Under the pieces are notes generated by a model. That model was given only the letters and a program-made list of their open reading frames with translations, had not been told where the DNA came from and searched no databases. This document shows positions 14,932-22,630 of a stretch of DNA of 28,183 bases, one piece after another. The first letter of the stretch is position 1; each line of letters begins with the position of its first letter. The stretch lies in assembly GCA_964583165.1 (NCBI GenBank), contig CAZOVK010000027.1, positions 1-28,183 on the forward strand, written 5' to 3'. This DNA comes from CAZOVK01 sp964583165 (GTDB lineage: Bacteria > Bacillota > Clostridia > Lachnospirales > WRAX01). A program made the position numbers and the translations under genes.

Positions 14932-16077
14932 TCAAGTACCGCGCCGTGTTCTCCTTCTGACGAACGCGGCGTATATACATATCAGTATCATTATAAACAA
15001 ACAACCGCCGAGTTGGGTAAAGCCGCGTGACAGATTGGCGGCGAAACCCTCTGTCATAGCGAAAGCGGGCACAGAAACGTCCAAGAACGGTTTAAAAAAC
15101 GGGAAAAGCGTAAACGCGGCAATACACGCAATGACCGTATGCGTGAGTTTTGCGGCGGCATAGGTCATAAACCGAACGCCCGAGCCCGACAGCATACCCA
15201 AACACTGCGCGTTGATTGAAAACCCGCCGAATGAAACGAGCGCGACGGCGCATATGCCTGTAGTGAGGTTTATGCCGTCAGACGATAACAGGCGTAACCC
15301 GCTGGTGATTTCTACAATACCACCTATAAGCCCCGATTCAAGGGCTTTTTGCCCCATTACGCCCGTAATTTTCAGGGTTTCGATAACGAGTGAAAAAAAG
15401 ATTATGTAACCGCCAATGGCGAACATGGTTTCCATACTGTCTTTGACCGCGTCCATGAGGAGCCGCCCGAGCGGTCGCCCATCTTTGGCGCGTTGTGTTT
15501 TCATTGAGCGAATGGCGCGAACGAACGGAGAGCGCGTTTTGGGGCGGTGTTTGGGCTTCTCCAGTAGGCGAGAGAATATCAGACCGTTTATAATAGCGGC
15601 TGAGTAATGCGCCGCCATGAGGAAGTAACCGAATACGGGGCTTTTGAACATAGCCACACCGACTGTACCGAGTATGAAGAGCGGCCCCGAGTTGTTCGCG
15701 ACGGCTAGAAGCACTTCGGCTTCGCGTTCACTCACGGCGTTTTGTCGGCGTAATGCCGCAACCAGCTTAGAGCCAATTGGATAACCCGACATAAGCCCCA
15801 TAATAATCGCGAAACCAGCTTCACCGGGTAGTCTGAACAAACGCGAAGATACAGGCTCGAACACCTCGCCGAAGAAATTGACGACACCCAGCCCAATCAA
15901 GAGCTGAACCGCAACGGCGAACGGCAGTAGCGACGGCAAAACCATATTAAACCAGAGATTCACGCCGTTCTTAGCCGCCGCGAGCATCTCGGGTGGGTAG
16001 ATGAGAATAAACAGACACAACACAATGACGGCGGCGGGTATGAGGATAGTTAAGAGATTACTTTTAAGTTTAGACAT
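14932..16077 (-). CDS. ylbJ: sporulation integral membrane protein YlbJ
   Basis: A 381-residue polytopic membrane protein with two nucleoside-recognition-like (Gate) domains, the organisation of YlbJ, which is needed for spore cortex formation in Bacillus. Markers are LWFNMVLPSLLPFAVA, the loop MGLMSGYPIGSKLVAALRRQ, NNSGPLFILGTVG and, in the second half, SFGGFSINAQCLGM. About nine membrane segments are visible. The start is supported by GAGG about 7 bases upstream. A TATAAT on the minus strand (16120-16115) could be its -10, but no convincing -35, sigma-A or sigma-E, was found. It is the main evidence that the organism carries sporulation genes. It is divergent from pckG. Confidence 0.9.
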   Translation of the reverse strand: MSKLKSNLLTILIPAAVIVLCLFILIYPPEMLAAAKNGVNLWFNMVLPSLLPFAVAVQLLIGLGVVNFFGEVFEPVSSRLFRLPGEAGFAIIMGLMSGYPIGSKLVAALRRQNAVSEREAEVLLAVANNSGPLFILGTVGVAMFKSPVFGYFLMAAHYSAAIINGLIFSRLLEKPKHRPKTRSPFVRAIRSMKTQRAKDGRPLGRLLMDAVKDSMETMFAIGGYIIFFSLVIETLKITGVMGQKALESGLIGGIVEITSGLRLLSSDGINLTTGICAVALVSFGGFSINAQCLGMLSGSGVRFMTYAAAKLTHTVIACIAAFTLFPFFKPFLDVSVPAFAMTEGFAANLSRGFTQLGGCLFIMILICIYAAFVRRRTRRGT

Positions 16078-16160
16078 GGTTTGACCTCATAAATTAGAAG
16101 ACATCAATCAATTTATTATATTGGGGATATATTTCATTATTACAATTTGGGGGGATTCAT

Positions 16161-17927
16161 ATGGAAAAACCTAACGCCGCGGTGAGCGCATGGGTTGATG
16201 AAATGCGCGCTTTGTGCAAGCCGCGTGAGGTCGTGTATGTGGATGGGTCGGACGAGCAGATGTTTTTACTGCGTGAACGGGCAGTGGCCGAGGGGATAAT
16301 CACGCCGCTGAACCAAGAGCGTTACCCGGGCTGTTATGTACACCGTTCGGCTCAAAATGACGTAGCACGAAGCGAGAAGCAGACGTTTATCTGCACAGAC
16401 GAAGCGCGCACGGCGGGCACATTGAACAACTGGATGAACCGCCAAGAGGCGTATGACAAGCTAAGAAAGCTCTATGACGGCATTATGGAGAACCGAACAA
16501 TGTACGTTGTGCCATACATCATGGGGTATGTAGGCTCTCCGTATGCTAAGGTGGGTTTCGAGCTGACTGACAGCCTGTATGTCGTGCTCAATATGGCGAT
16601 TATGACACACATGGGCAAGTGCGCGGTCGATACACTCGGTGAGGGCACAGACTTTGTTAAAGGGCTTCACTCAATAGGCACATTAGACGACGAGAACCGT
16701 TACATCTGCCACTTCCCCGAAGATATGACTATCTGGAGTATCAACTCGGGTTACGGCGGGAACGCGCTGTTGGGCAAGAAATGCCACGCGCTTAGACTTG
16801 CGTCTTACCAAGGCTACAAAGAGGGTTGGCACGCCGAACACATGCTCATTGTCGGCATTGAGCGCCCCGGCAAGGAAACGAAGTACATAGCCGCGGCATT
16901 CCCGTCGGCATGTGGCAAAACGAACCTCGCCATGCTAATACCCCCCGAGATTTACCGCGAAAAGGGTTACAAGGTGTATTGCGTGGGTGACGATATCGCG
17001 TGGATGCACATTGGCGAGGATGGGCGGCTCTGGGCCGTGAATCCCGAAAACGGATTCTTTGGCGTGGCTGTTGGCACAGACGAGCAAACGAACCCGAACG
17101 CAATAGCCGCGTCACACAAAAACACGATTTTCACGAATATAGCCGTTGACCTTGCAGACAACACGATATGGTGGGAGGGCCGCGACAAGAAGCCACCCAG
17201 AAACGCGCTGAACTGGCAAGGCGAACCGTGGGACTATCAGTCGGGCGAGAAAGCGGCTCACCCGAACTGCCGTTTTACAAGCCCCGCCGCGAACTGCCCG
17301 TGTATCTCCGACGCATTCATAAACGGTCAGCCAGTGCCGATTTCGGCGATTGTGTTCGGAGGGCGGAGGGCGAAGGTTGCGCCGCTCGTATATGAGGCGT
17401 TTAACCCCGCGCATGGCGTATTTGTCGGCTCAATTATGGCGAGCGAAACCACGGCCGCGTCTATCGGGCAAGTCGGCGTGACGCGCCGTGACCCGTTCGC
17501 AATGATGCCGTTTTGTGGTTACAACATGGGTGATTACTTCGCGCATTGGCTCGATACATGTGAGAAACTGGGCGATAAGGCCCCGCGTTTCTACAATGTA
17601 AACTGGTTCAGAACAGACGAAAACGGAAAATTTGTCTGGCCGGGCTACGGCGATAACCTACGCGTGCTCGATTGGATTCTGGATAGAACCGAAGGCAACG
17701 CAGACGCGCTCGAAACGCCAATCGGTTACGTACCCGCGCCCGGGACGATAAATACCGACGGGCTAGACATATCGTTTGACGCAATGGAGCTGTTGCTTAT
17801 AACAGATAACGCGCTCTGGCTGGAGGACTGTTTGTCTGTCGGCGCGTTTTATGCCGAGCTGGGCGACGACTTACCCGAACAACTACGTCAGATGTTGAAT
17901 GAGCGGATAGATAGGTTGAGTAAATAA
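16161..17927 (+). CDS. pckG: phosphoenolpyruvate carboxykinase (GTP)
   Basis: A 588-residue cytosolic enzyme that interconverts oxaloacetate and phosphoenolpyruvate with GTP/GDP. It works in gluconeogenesis or, in anaerobes, in the CO2-fixing direction. The GTP-type family is identified by the P-loop FPSACGKTN (247-255) with the reactive Cys 251, GDDIAWM after it, the PEP-site RSAQNDVARSE region, ENGFFGVAVGTDE, and FGGRR. The ATP-type family has none of these. Length fits the GTP family (590-620). GGGGGGA lies 5 bases before the ATG. It stands alone, divergent from ylbJ, with a terminator just after. No promoter or regulator site was certain in the 83-base gap upstream. Confidence 0.97.
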   Translation: MEKPNAAVSAWVDEMRALCKPREVVYVDGSDEQMFLLRERAVAEGIITPLNQERYPGCYVHRSAQNDVARSEKQTFICTDEARTAGTLNNWMNRQEAYDKLRKLYDGIMENRTMYVVPYIMGYVGSPYAKVGFELTDSLYVVLNMAIMTHMGKCAVDTLGEGTDFVKGLHSIGTLDDENRYICHFPEDMTIWSINSGYGGNALLGKKCHALRLASYQGYKEGWHAEHMLIVGIERPGKETKYIAAAFPSACGKTNLAMLIPPEIYREKGYKVYCVGDDIAWMHIGEDGRLWAVNPENGFFGVAVGTDEQTNPNAIAASHKNTIFTNIAVDLADNTIWWEGRDKKPPRNALNWQGEPWDYQSGEKAAHPNCRFTSPAANCPCISDAFINGQPVPISAIVFGGRRAKVAPLVYEAFNPAHGVFVGSIMASETTAASIGQVGVTRRDPFAMMPFCGYNMGDYFAHWLDTCEKLGDKAPRFYNVNWFRTDENGKFVWPGYGDNLRVLDWILDRTEGNADALETPIGYVPAPGTINTDGLDISFDAMELLLITDNALWLEDCLSVGAFYAELGDDLPEQLRQMLNERIDRLSK

Positions 17928-17930
17928 ATA

Positions 17931-17987
17931 CAAAAAGATGTAGCCGTGTTTGACTCTTCATAATCATACGCGGGCTACATCTTTTTG
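17931..17987 (+). terminator. Rho-independent terminator of pckG
   Basis: CAAAAAGATGTAGCC (17931-17945) and GGCTACATCTTTTTG (17973-17987) form a perfect 15-bp stem with a 27-base loop and a short T tract in the 3' arm. It begins a few bases after the pckG stop. Confidence 0.82.
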
Positions 17988-17996
17988 TGTTACAAT
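17988..17996 (+). promoter_or_regulatory. possible extended -10 promoter of the small orphan gene
   Basis: TGTTACAAT (17988-17996) has the TG motif one base before a -10-like TACAAT. No good -35 is seen. It would start transcription about 25 bases before the ATG at 18028, just after the pckG terminator. Confidence 0.35.
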
Positions 17997-18027
17997 ACAT
18001 GGAAATGAATCTACGGGGGGTTGTTTT

Positions 18028-18306
18028 ATGCAGACAGAGGGCTTTATTGAATTCCTGAAGAATGACAAAGCTATCACAAGTAAAGACAAGGCTGTTTCGT
18101 CAAGGAAATCGCAAGCCCTAGAAGCTGAAAAGAAGTTAAATCTAGACTTAGACACAGTGGTCGCTGATGACGACTTAATGTATCGCTCGCTTATCGAGCT
18201 GAAAGAGAGTGACCGTCATGGCAACACTCAGAACGCTGTCCGTAAATACTATGAATTCATTAACGGGCGAAAATTTCCGAGATTAAGGCAACACACGCGA
18301 AAATAA
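18028..18306 (+). CDS. small hypothetical protein, SAM-like fold possible
   Basis: A 92-residue soluble protein. The start at 18028 is chosen for GGGGGG 7 bases upstream; the open frame runs back to 17950 but through the pckG terminator. The layout, helix FIEFLKNDKA, then a VSSRKSQALEAEKKL segment and a final AVRKYYEFINGRKFPRLRQ, recalls the SAM-like (core-binding) helical domain found in integrases and in some restriction-linked proteins. The resemblance is weak and nothing catalytic is present. It is a single gene between pckG and convergent pyrE. Function unknown. Confidence 0.65.
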   Translation: MQTEGFIEFLKNDKAITSKDKAVSSRKSQALEAEKKLNLDLDTVVADDDLMYRSLIELKESDRHGNTQNAVRKYYEFINGRKFPRLRQHTRK

Positions 18307-18309
18307 AGG

Positions 18310-18326
18310 GAGGGGTCTCTCCCCTC
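18310..18326. terminator. weak terminator-like hairpin
   Basis: GAGGGG, loop TCTCT, CCCCTC: a 6-bp GC-rich stem without a T tract, placed between the convergent small orphan gene and pyrE. Confidence 0.35.
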
Positions 18327-18346
18327 ACTCCTTATGTATATGGAAG

Positions 18347-18928
18347 TTACTTTATGTTACGTGAGCCGGGCTTAACAGGCGCACCCATGCCACTCTTACA
18401 AAGTGGGCATTCGTCAGCTTCATAGCTAATAACATTCGCCGTATACGCCGCTCTTGTTTTCATGCCGAAGTCAACCGCGCCATTACTGCGGTCAACAATC
18501 AAACCTACGCCCACGGGGATAGCACCCGCCGCTTTCACGAGCTCTATGAGTTCAAACACCGTACCGCCCGTAGTGATTACATCTTCTGCAAGCAAAACGC
18601 GTGCGCCCTCTTTGAGCGCAAAGCCGCGCCTAAGCGTCATCACGCCGTTCTCGCGCTCGGCGAAAAGGTTACGGCAGTTGAGTTGACGCGCCAGTTCGTA
18701 TGCGACAAGAATACCGCCCACAGCAGGGGCCAATACAACGTCAATCTCGTCAGCCCGAAAATCTTCTGCCACGTCTGTCAGCAGTTCAGCCGTATACGCG
18801 GGGTACTGGAGAATCTGGGCGCATTGCATATACTTGTCGCTATGTCGCCCCGAAGTGAGCAAGAAGTGCCCTTTTAACAAAACGCCCGTTTCTTTTAGAA
18901 TCTCTTCAACTCTTTCAACTGATGCCAT
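18347..18928 (-). CDS. pyrE: orotate phosphoribosyltransferase
   Basis: PyrE joins orotate to PRPP to give OMP, the fifth step of de novo pyrimidine synthesis. The 193-residue product carries the PRPP-binding motif VLLAEDVITTGGT (111-123). The N-terminal GHFLLTSGRHSDKY fits the archaeal/thermophile-like PyrE branch. So does the C-terminal ECPLCKSG-KPGS stretch, whose CxxC pair is typical of this subtype. AGGAGG lies 5 bases before the ATG. It stands alone, away from other pyr genes. A terminator of the upstream operon lies 14 bases before its start. On the minus strand TATAAT (18975-18970), with only a poor -35, may be its own promoter. Confidence 0.95.
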   Translation of the reverse strand: MASVERVEEILKETGVLLKGHFLLTSGRHSDKYMQCAQILQYPAYTAELLTDVAEDFRADEIDVVLAPAVGGILVAYELARQLNCRNLFAERENGVMTLRRGFALKEGARVLLAEDVITTGGTVFELIELVKAAGAIPVGVGLIVDRSNGAVDFGMKTRAAYTANVISYEADECPLCKSGMGAPVKPGSRNIK

Positions 18929-18940
18929 GTGTTCCTCCTT

Positions 18941-18966
18941 AAAAATCGGGCGGGTTACCCCGCCCG
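18941..18966 (-). terminator. Rho-independent terminator of the ECF-sigma operon
   Basis: On the minus strand: CGGGCGGG (18966-18959), loop GTAA, CCCGCCCG (18954-18947), then ATTTTT. The 8-bp stem is all G/C. It ends the operon whose last gene (SIMPL) stops at 18984 and lies just before pyrE. Confidence 0.85.
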
Positions 18967-18983
18967 TTTATTATATTAAATTA

Positions 18984-19721
18984 TTAGTAACCGAAAATCA
19001 TTTGAAGGTTAGCCGTTACTTCAATAGTACCCGGCGTAATCGGCGTACCGCCGCCCATGTCCTTGGCGTTCATCATGCCACCCGCTTCGGCGTATGTCGG
19101 TGTATAACCACCGATTTCGTTGACTTCAAGCGGCTGTGAAACTGTGACACCGAGGGCGCTCGCGATAGAATTGGCCTTTGCCTTGCCGCTGTTTATCGCC
19201 TGCGTGAGTGCCTTGTTATAATATGGCGTGATGTCAGTAACGCCGAAAGTCACGCTGTTGGCGTTATTCGCGCCCGCAGATACGGCCTTGTCAATGACAC
19301 TGCCGACGCTTTCGATATTGCGGATGGTCACTATTACCGTATTACTCACGTTATAACCCGTGATGGCGGGCTCTGATTTGGCAGATGAATAATCATACTG
19401 TGGGTACATGTAGTAATAGCCCGTTTTGATGTCGTCCTCGGCTATGCCATGGGCTTTGAGGGCATCAACAACGGCATTCATACGCGTGGTATTCTCGCTT
19501 TGCGCCGCGTCGGCTTCTTTGGCTGTTGTGACAACGCCTAAAGATACGGTCGCGATATCGGGTTTTGCCTTGACTGTGCCAACGGCCGTTACGGTGATTT
19601 TACCGGCTGTTGTGCCTGTGGTGTTCGCCGCGTTAGCCGCGACGGGTGGTTTGGTTGTTACTGCTGTTACGAGTACAACGAGTGCCAGGCCGATGGCCGT
19701 TAACAGTATACCTTTTTTCAT
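18984..19721 (-). CDS. secreted SIMPL-domain (DUF541) protein
   Basis: A 245-residue exported protein. The N-terminus (MKKGILLTAIGLALVVLVTA) is a signal peptide or single anchor. The rest is a SIMPL domain: ITVTAVGTVKAKPDIATVSLGV at its start (GKITVTAVGTVKAKPD), the central GYNVSNTVIVTIRNIESVG, the AL-QAINSGKAKANSIASALG helix and the closing GTIEVTANLQMIFGY. SIMPL proteins (BP26/YggE-like) form large extracytoplasmic rings in some bacteria and are tied to envelope or oxidative stress; the exact job here is unknown. Its ATG overlaps the stop of the DUF4349 lipoprotein gene (ATGA), so the two are translationally coupled in the ECF-sigma operon. Confidence 0.9.
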   Translation of the reverse strand: MKKGILLTAIGLALVVLVTAVTTKPPVAANAANTTGTTAGKITVTAVGTVKAKPDIATVSLGVVTTAKEADAAQSENTTRMNAVVDALKAHGIAEDDIKTGYYYMYPQYDYSSAKSEPAITGYNVSNTVIVTIRNIESVGSVIDKAVSAGANNANSVTFGVTDITPYYNKALTQAINSGKAKANSIASALGVTVSQPLEVNEIGGYTPTYAEAGGMMNAKDMGGGTPITPGTIEVTANLQMIFGY

Positions 19722-20656
19722 TCTTTATCCTCCTTTTTATCCTTCCCGCGCTTGTTGCGGCGATATATCGCATAAACAAAGCTTGCGGGTACCATTAGAA
19801 CCAGAAGCGGAACAAAAATGCCCGCAATGCCCACAACACACATCTCAAAGAAGGCCACAACCGCGTTTACGGATGATATGAACGCGTTCTTAACGCGTGT
19901 TCCCAAGTCGTCTGACACGGGTTCTATCACAATCTCGCGGACTTCGCGTAGGCTGACCGAGATAGTCGAGAATGACGCCAATCTGTCTATGGCAGTGAGC
20001 CGCCCCATGTAAACTTCTATGTCCGTTCTGACGTTTGTCAGGCGGTCTTCCAGTTCGAGTAGGTCTGTTATGGTCGTGGCGCGGTCTATGAGTTCGAGCA
20101 GGCGTTTTTCCTCGGCTTGTTTGACTTCCATGCGGCGTTTTATGTCGTAGTAAGTGCCCGTCACGTTCTCTGAGCTCTCTCGCTCGCTTGAAACTGTGCC
20201 TAACCCGCGCAGTGACTCGAACACGCCGTCATATTTATCGGCGGGTACGCGGAACGTAAACTCACCCCACCTTAGATTGTGTTGATGGTCATACACCCCT
20301 GTTTCGGCTCGCTCAACAAAGCCACCCGCGTTGATAATGAGGCTGTATGCGCCACGCCGATATGTTTCATAGTCCTTGGTTTGTGATTCCATATAGCCTG
20401 TTTTGATGAGCTTTTCTTCAACACCTGCATCTGCGGATAAGCCCGCCGTGTCGCTTGTAGCGAAAGATTCGGCGTCGGACTTTTCGTCATAATACGGCAC
20501 CTCAGTCGCTTGGGGGGCGGCTATCGGCGCGCCCATAGCGGGGGCTGAATCGCTGTAACTCTCACTCGACATTGAATTTTTGTTGCTATAACCGGACGAA
20601 CAACCAGCCGCGATGATAATCATCGCAAGCATCAGCGCCGCCAGCCTTTTTGTCAT
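19718..20656 (-). CDS. DUF4349 lipoprotein with C-terminal membrane segment
   Basis: A 312-residue protein. The N-terminus has a lipoprotein signal with lipobox IAAGC (Cys 19), so it should be lipid-anchored outside. Residues about 80-265 are a DUF4349 domain: GYMESQTKDYETYRRGAYSL, a WGEFTFRVPADKYDGVFESL strand-helix, then a long helical hairpin and a closing SISVSLRE. A transmembrane segment (about 272-298) and a basic tail (RRNKRGKDKKEDKE) follow, giving a second attachment to the membrane. The gene lies 33 bases after the anti-sigma gene and overlaps the SIMPL gene. DUF4349 function is not established. A paralogous domain forms the outer part of the anti-sigma factor, so the two may interact; that is inference. 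Confidence 0.88.
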   Translation of the reverse strand: MTKRLAALMLAMIIIAAGCSSGYSNKNSMSSESYSDSAPAMGAPIAAPQATEVPYYDEKSDAESFATSDTAGLSADAGVEEKLIKTGYMESQTKDYETYRRGAYSLIINAGGFVERAETGVYDHQHNLRWGEFTFRVPADKYDGVFESLRGLGTVSSERESSENVTGTYYDIKRRMEVKQAEEKRLLELIDRATTITDLLELEDRLTNVRTDIEVYMGRLTAIDRLASFSTISVSLREVREIVIEPVSDDLGTRVKNAFISSVNAVVAFFEMCVVGIAGIFVPLLVLMVPASFVYAIYRRNKRGKDKKEDKE

Positions 20657-20689
20657 ATTATCACCCCGCCAATCGCGTCATTAAAAACG

Positions 20690-21874
20690 TCAAAAACGTC
20701 TTATGAATCTTCTGAGAATCAGATACAGAACACCGCCGCACAAAGCGAGCACGAACAGAACAGGCAGAGCCGCCGTTAAGCCGATTAGCGTATTCTCGGC
20801 GCCGCGCACAGTCGCGTTATAACCCCTCGTGAAGCTATCGGATATGCGCTGACCGAAAGTGGGCTGATAATATGTTACGGGCGTGCGCTCATAGATGTTG
20901 ATTATCAGTGTCGGGCTTGAGGCCGATAGGCTTAGGTTCGTGGCTTCGGACTGGTAGTTATCCATGAGTGAAACGCGGTAATTGAGCCTGTCGCCGATTT
21001 CAATCATCTCCGAAACACTCTTTGCCTTATCCATGAGTGGCATCAACATGTCATATGAGTCTTGTTCGGCTTTGAGTCGCGCGTTTGCGTCTTCAAGTAT
21101 AAACGCAATATTGGTTGTCGTAATGTTTTCGCTCGTGACATTACCGAGTTTCGCCATATTGTTTACGGCAAAATCGTATCCCGCGTAATCTGTTGTGAGT
21201 GTCAGTTGGACATTACGTGAACCCGTCGTGCCGTAGCTCTCAAGGCGGTTAAGACTGCCCAGACCGCGCGCCAGTATCAGCGCATGGTCAAAGTTTTCTG
21301 TTTCGATTGTCGCGTAATAGGTCTTTACGGTGTCGAGAGCGGGGGCGGGGTAGGTGTTTGCGCTTGAAAATGCCTGTGGCTGAGATTCGTCTTTCATGGA
21401 GACATTTTCGTCCTCCGCGCGACCTGTTTCGGTTTCCGCTTCCGCCTCTGCTGTGCTTAATCTCGGAGAGGCCGCCAAAGTACCGTTACCCGCCATGGGT
21501 GGGCTTTGAAGAATCTCGTATTGCGGTTGGCTTAGTTGCTTAGGGCCCAAAGCCGCCAAACCTGCCGCCATTATTACGAATACGCCCACAAACACCGCCA
21601 CATAACGTGACATTTGCCGAACAAAGCTAATCGTCGTGGGGCGTTTCTTCTTTTCGGCCCGAATCGAAGCCATGACCGATTCGTGGAAGCCTTCAGGCAA
21701 CGGAACCTCTGGCAGATGACGCAACGTGTCTATGAGTGTAAACATATCCTCAAAATACCGCGAACACTCGGCGCACTCGGTCAAATGTTGCGCGACAGTT
21801 TCTGCCGCGTCATTCTCCAATGCCCCGTCGGCATATAGGCTGATAAGTTCTTCCCATTCCTTACAAACGCTCAT
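20690..21874 (-). CDS. zinc-finger anti-sigma factor with extracellular DUF4349-like domain
   Basis: A 394-residue membrane protein. The cytoplasmic N-terminus is a zinc-binding anti-sigma (zf-HC2/ZAS) domain with H30-x3-C34-x2-C37 (HLTECAEC) and an upstream Cys 4. A transmembrane helix is at 91-109 (YVAVFVGVFVIMAAGLAAL). A low-complexity linker and a DUF4349-like domain (about 195-340: FDHALILARGLGSLNRLES, LTLTTDYAGYDFAVNNM, IEIGDRLNYRVSLMDNY) lie outside. A second transmembrane helix closes the protein, with a basic end (RRFIRRF). Such proteins hold their sigma factor at the membrane until a signal arrives. GGAGGTGA precedes the ATG. It begins 48 bases after the sigma gene stop. Confidence 0.9.
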   Translation of the reverse strand: MSVCKEWEELISLYADGALENDAAETVAQHLTECAECSRYFEDMFTLIDTLRHLPEVPLPEGFHESVMASIRAEKKKRPTTISFVRQMSRYVAVFVGVFVIMAAGLAALGPKQLSQPQYEILQSPPMAGNGTLAASPRLSTAEAEAETETGRAEDENVSMKDESQPQAFSSANTYPAPALDTVKTYYATIETENFDHALILARGLGSLNRLESYGTTGSRNVQLTLTTDYAGYDFAVNNMAKLGNVTSENITTTNIAFILEDANARLKAEQDSYDMLMPLMDKAKSVSEMIEIGDRLNYRVSLMDNYQSEATNLSLSASSPTLIINIYERTPVTYYQPTFGQRISDSFTRGYNATVRGAENTLIGLTAALPVLFVLALCGGVLYLILRRFIRRF

Positions 21875-21922
21875 TCCGTCACCTCCCTTATTTCGTGTTC
21901 TAATACCATAACGAATAGTAGT

Positions 21923-22510
21923 TTACTTTGTTCCATCGTCTTTTTCCTCTTTACCGAGCCATGATTTAAGCGTAGCCCGCGCCCGCGCAATGCGCGATTT
22001 GACTGTTCCCATGGGCGCGCCCGTTATCGCCGCCACTTCTTCATAGCTATGCCCCAAAATATCCCTTAGTACAATAGCGGCGCGGTGTTCGTCGGGCAAA
22101 TCGGCAATCGCGCGGGATACGCGCGTCGAAACTTCTTTCGATATAGCCCGCTCCTCCGGCGTTGGCTCGTCAGACGCTATCTGTTGTTCAATCTGACCTT
22201 CGGGCATTTCGAGTTTCTCATCCAGCGAAGAAACGGGTGTCCGTTTGGTACGTCTTATGTGGTCGATACAGAGATTATTAACAATAGTAGAAACCCAAGC
22301 GCAGAACGCGCGGTATGTAAAGCCCTTACATCGCCCGATATGTTTATAAACGCGCAAAAAAGCCTCTTGTGACACGTCTTGCGCATCGGCGGCGTTCTTC
22401 AAAATTCGAAATGCCGCAGAATAGACCTTTGTTTCGCGTTCGCGAATGATGTCCTCAAGCGCGTTCATATCACCGCTTGCGGCCTTTTGCAGTATACTTT
22501 CATAATCCAT
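21923..22510 (-). CDS. ECF-type RNA polymerase sigma factor
   Basis: A 195-residue sigma-70 family protein with only regions 2 and 4, the extracytoplasmic-function type. Region 2 is at about 10-95 (RILKNAADAQDVSQEAFLRVYKHI, here NAADAQDVSQEAFLRVY, and the WVSTIVNNLCIDHIRR helix). Region 4 is at about 130-185 (LPDEHRAAIVLRDILGHSYEEVA, here LPDEHRAAIVLRDI and GTVKSRIARAR, the -35-recognition helix). It heads an operon with its membrane anti-sigma factor, a DUF4349 lipoprotein and a SIMPL protein, pointing to an envelope signal. AAGGAAG lies about 10 bases before the ATG. The sigma-A-like promoter upstream carries a dyad (see 22519-22539). Closest to SigW/RpoE-like groups by layout; the exact group is not determined. 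Confidence 0.92.
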   Translation of the reverse strand: MDYESILQKAASGDMNALEDIIRERETKVYSAAFRILKNAADAQDVSQEAFLRVYKHIGRCKGFTYRAFCAWVSTIVNNLCIDHIRRTKRTPVSSLDEKLEMPEGQIEQQIASDEPTPEERAISKEVSTRVSRAIADLPDEHRAAIVLRDILGHSYEEVAAITGAPMGTVKSRIARARATLKSWLGKEEKDDGTK

Positions 22511-22518
22511 AAAAATAC

Positions 22519-22539
22519 ACTTCCTTACTTGTAGGAAGT
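22519..22539. repeat. 7-bp dyad across the ECF-sigma promoter and ribosome binding site
   Basis: ACTTCCT (22519-22525) and AGGAAGT (22533-22539) are perfect inverted copies with a 7-base centre. One arm contains the Shine-Dalgarno sequence of the sigma gene, the other reaches into its -10. It could be an operator, or a hairpin if transcription starts further upstream. Confidence 0.6.
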
Positions 22540-22565
22540 TTAAACGAAATCTTAAAATATGTCAA
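22537..22565 (-). promoter_or_regulatory. promoter of the ECF-sigma operon
   Basis: On the minus strand: TTGACA (22565-22560), a 17-base spacer and TAAACT (22542-22537). The -35 is perfect, the -10 has two mismatches. It looks like a sigma-A promoter; no ECF-type GGAAC/CGT pair was found here. Confidence 0.55.
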
Positions 22566-22583
22566 GCTATCAATTCGTGACAT

Positions 22584-22612
22584 TTGACAATCTTTGGCAA
22601 ATAATGTATAGT
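22584..22612 (+). promoter_or_regulatory. promoter of the MBOAT-DHHW genes
   Basis: TTGACA (22584-22589), a 17-base spacer and TATAGT (22607-22612). The predicted transcription start is at about 22619, only 12 bases before the preferred TTG start codon. Its -35 lies 18 bases from the -35 of the divergent ECF-sigma promoter. Confidence 0.75.
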
Positions 22613-22630
22613 ACATTTTGGGTGATGAGA

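Noticed and set aside
16078..16160. A promoter for pckG in the ylbJ-pckG gap
   Set aside because: TACAAT and TATAAT-like boxes exist, but no -35 with proper spacing could be assigned with confidence on the plus strand.
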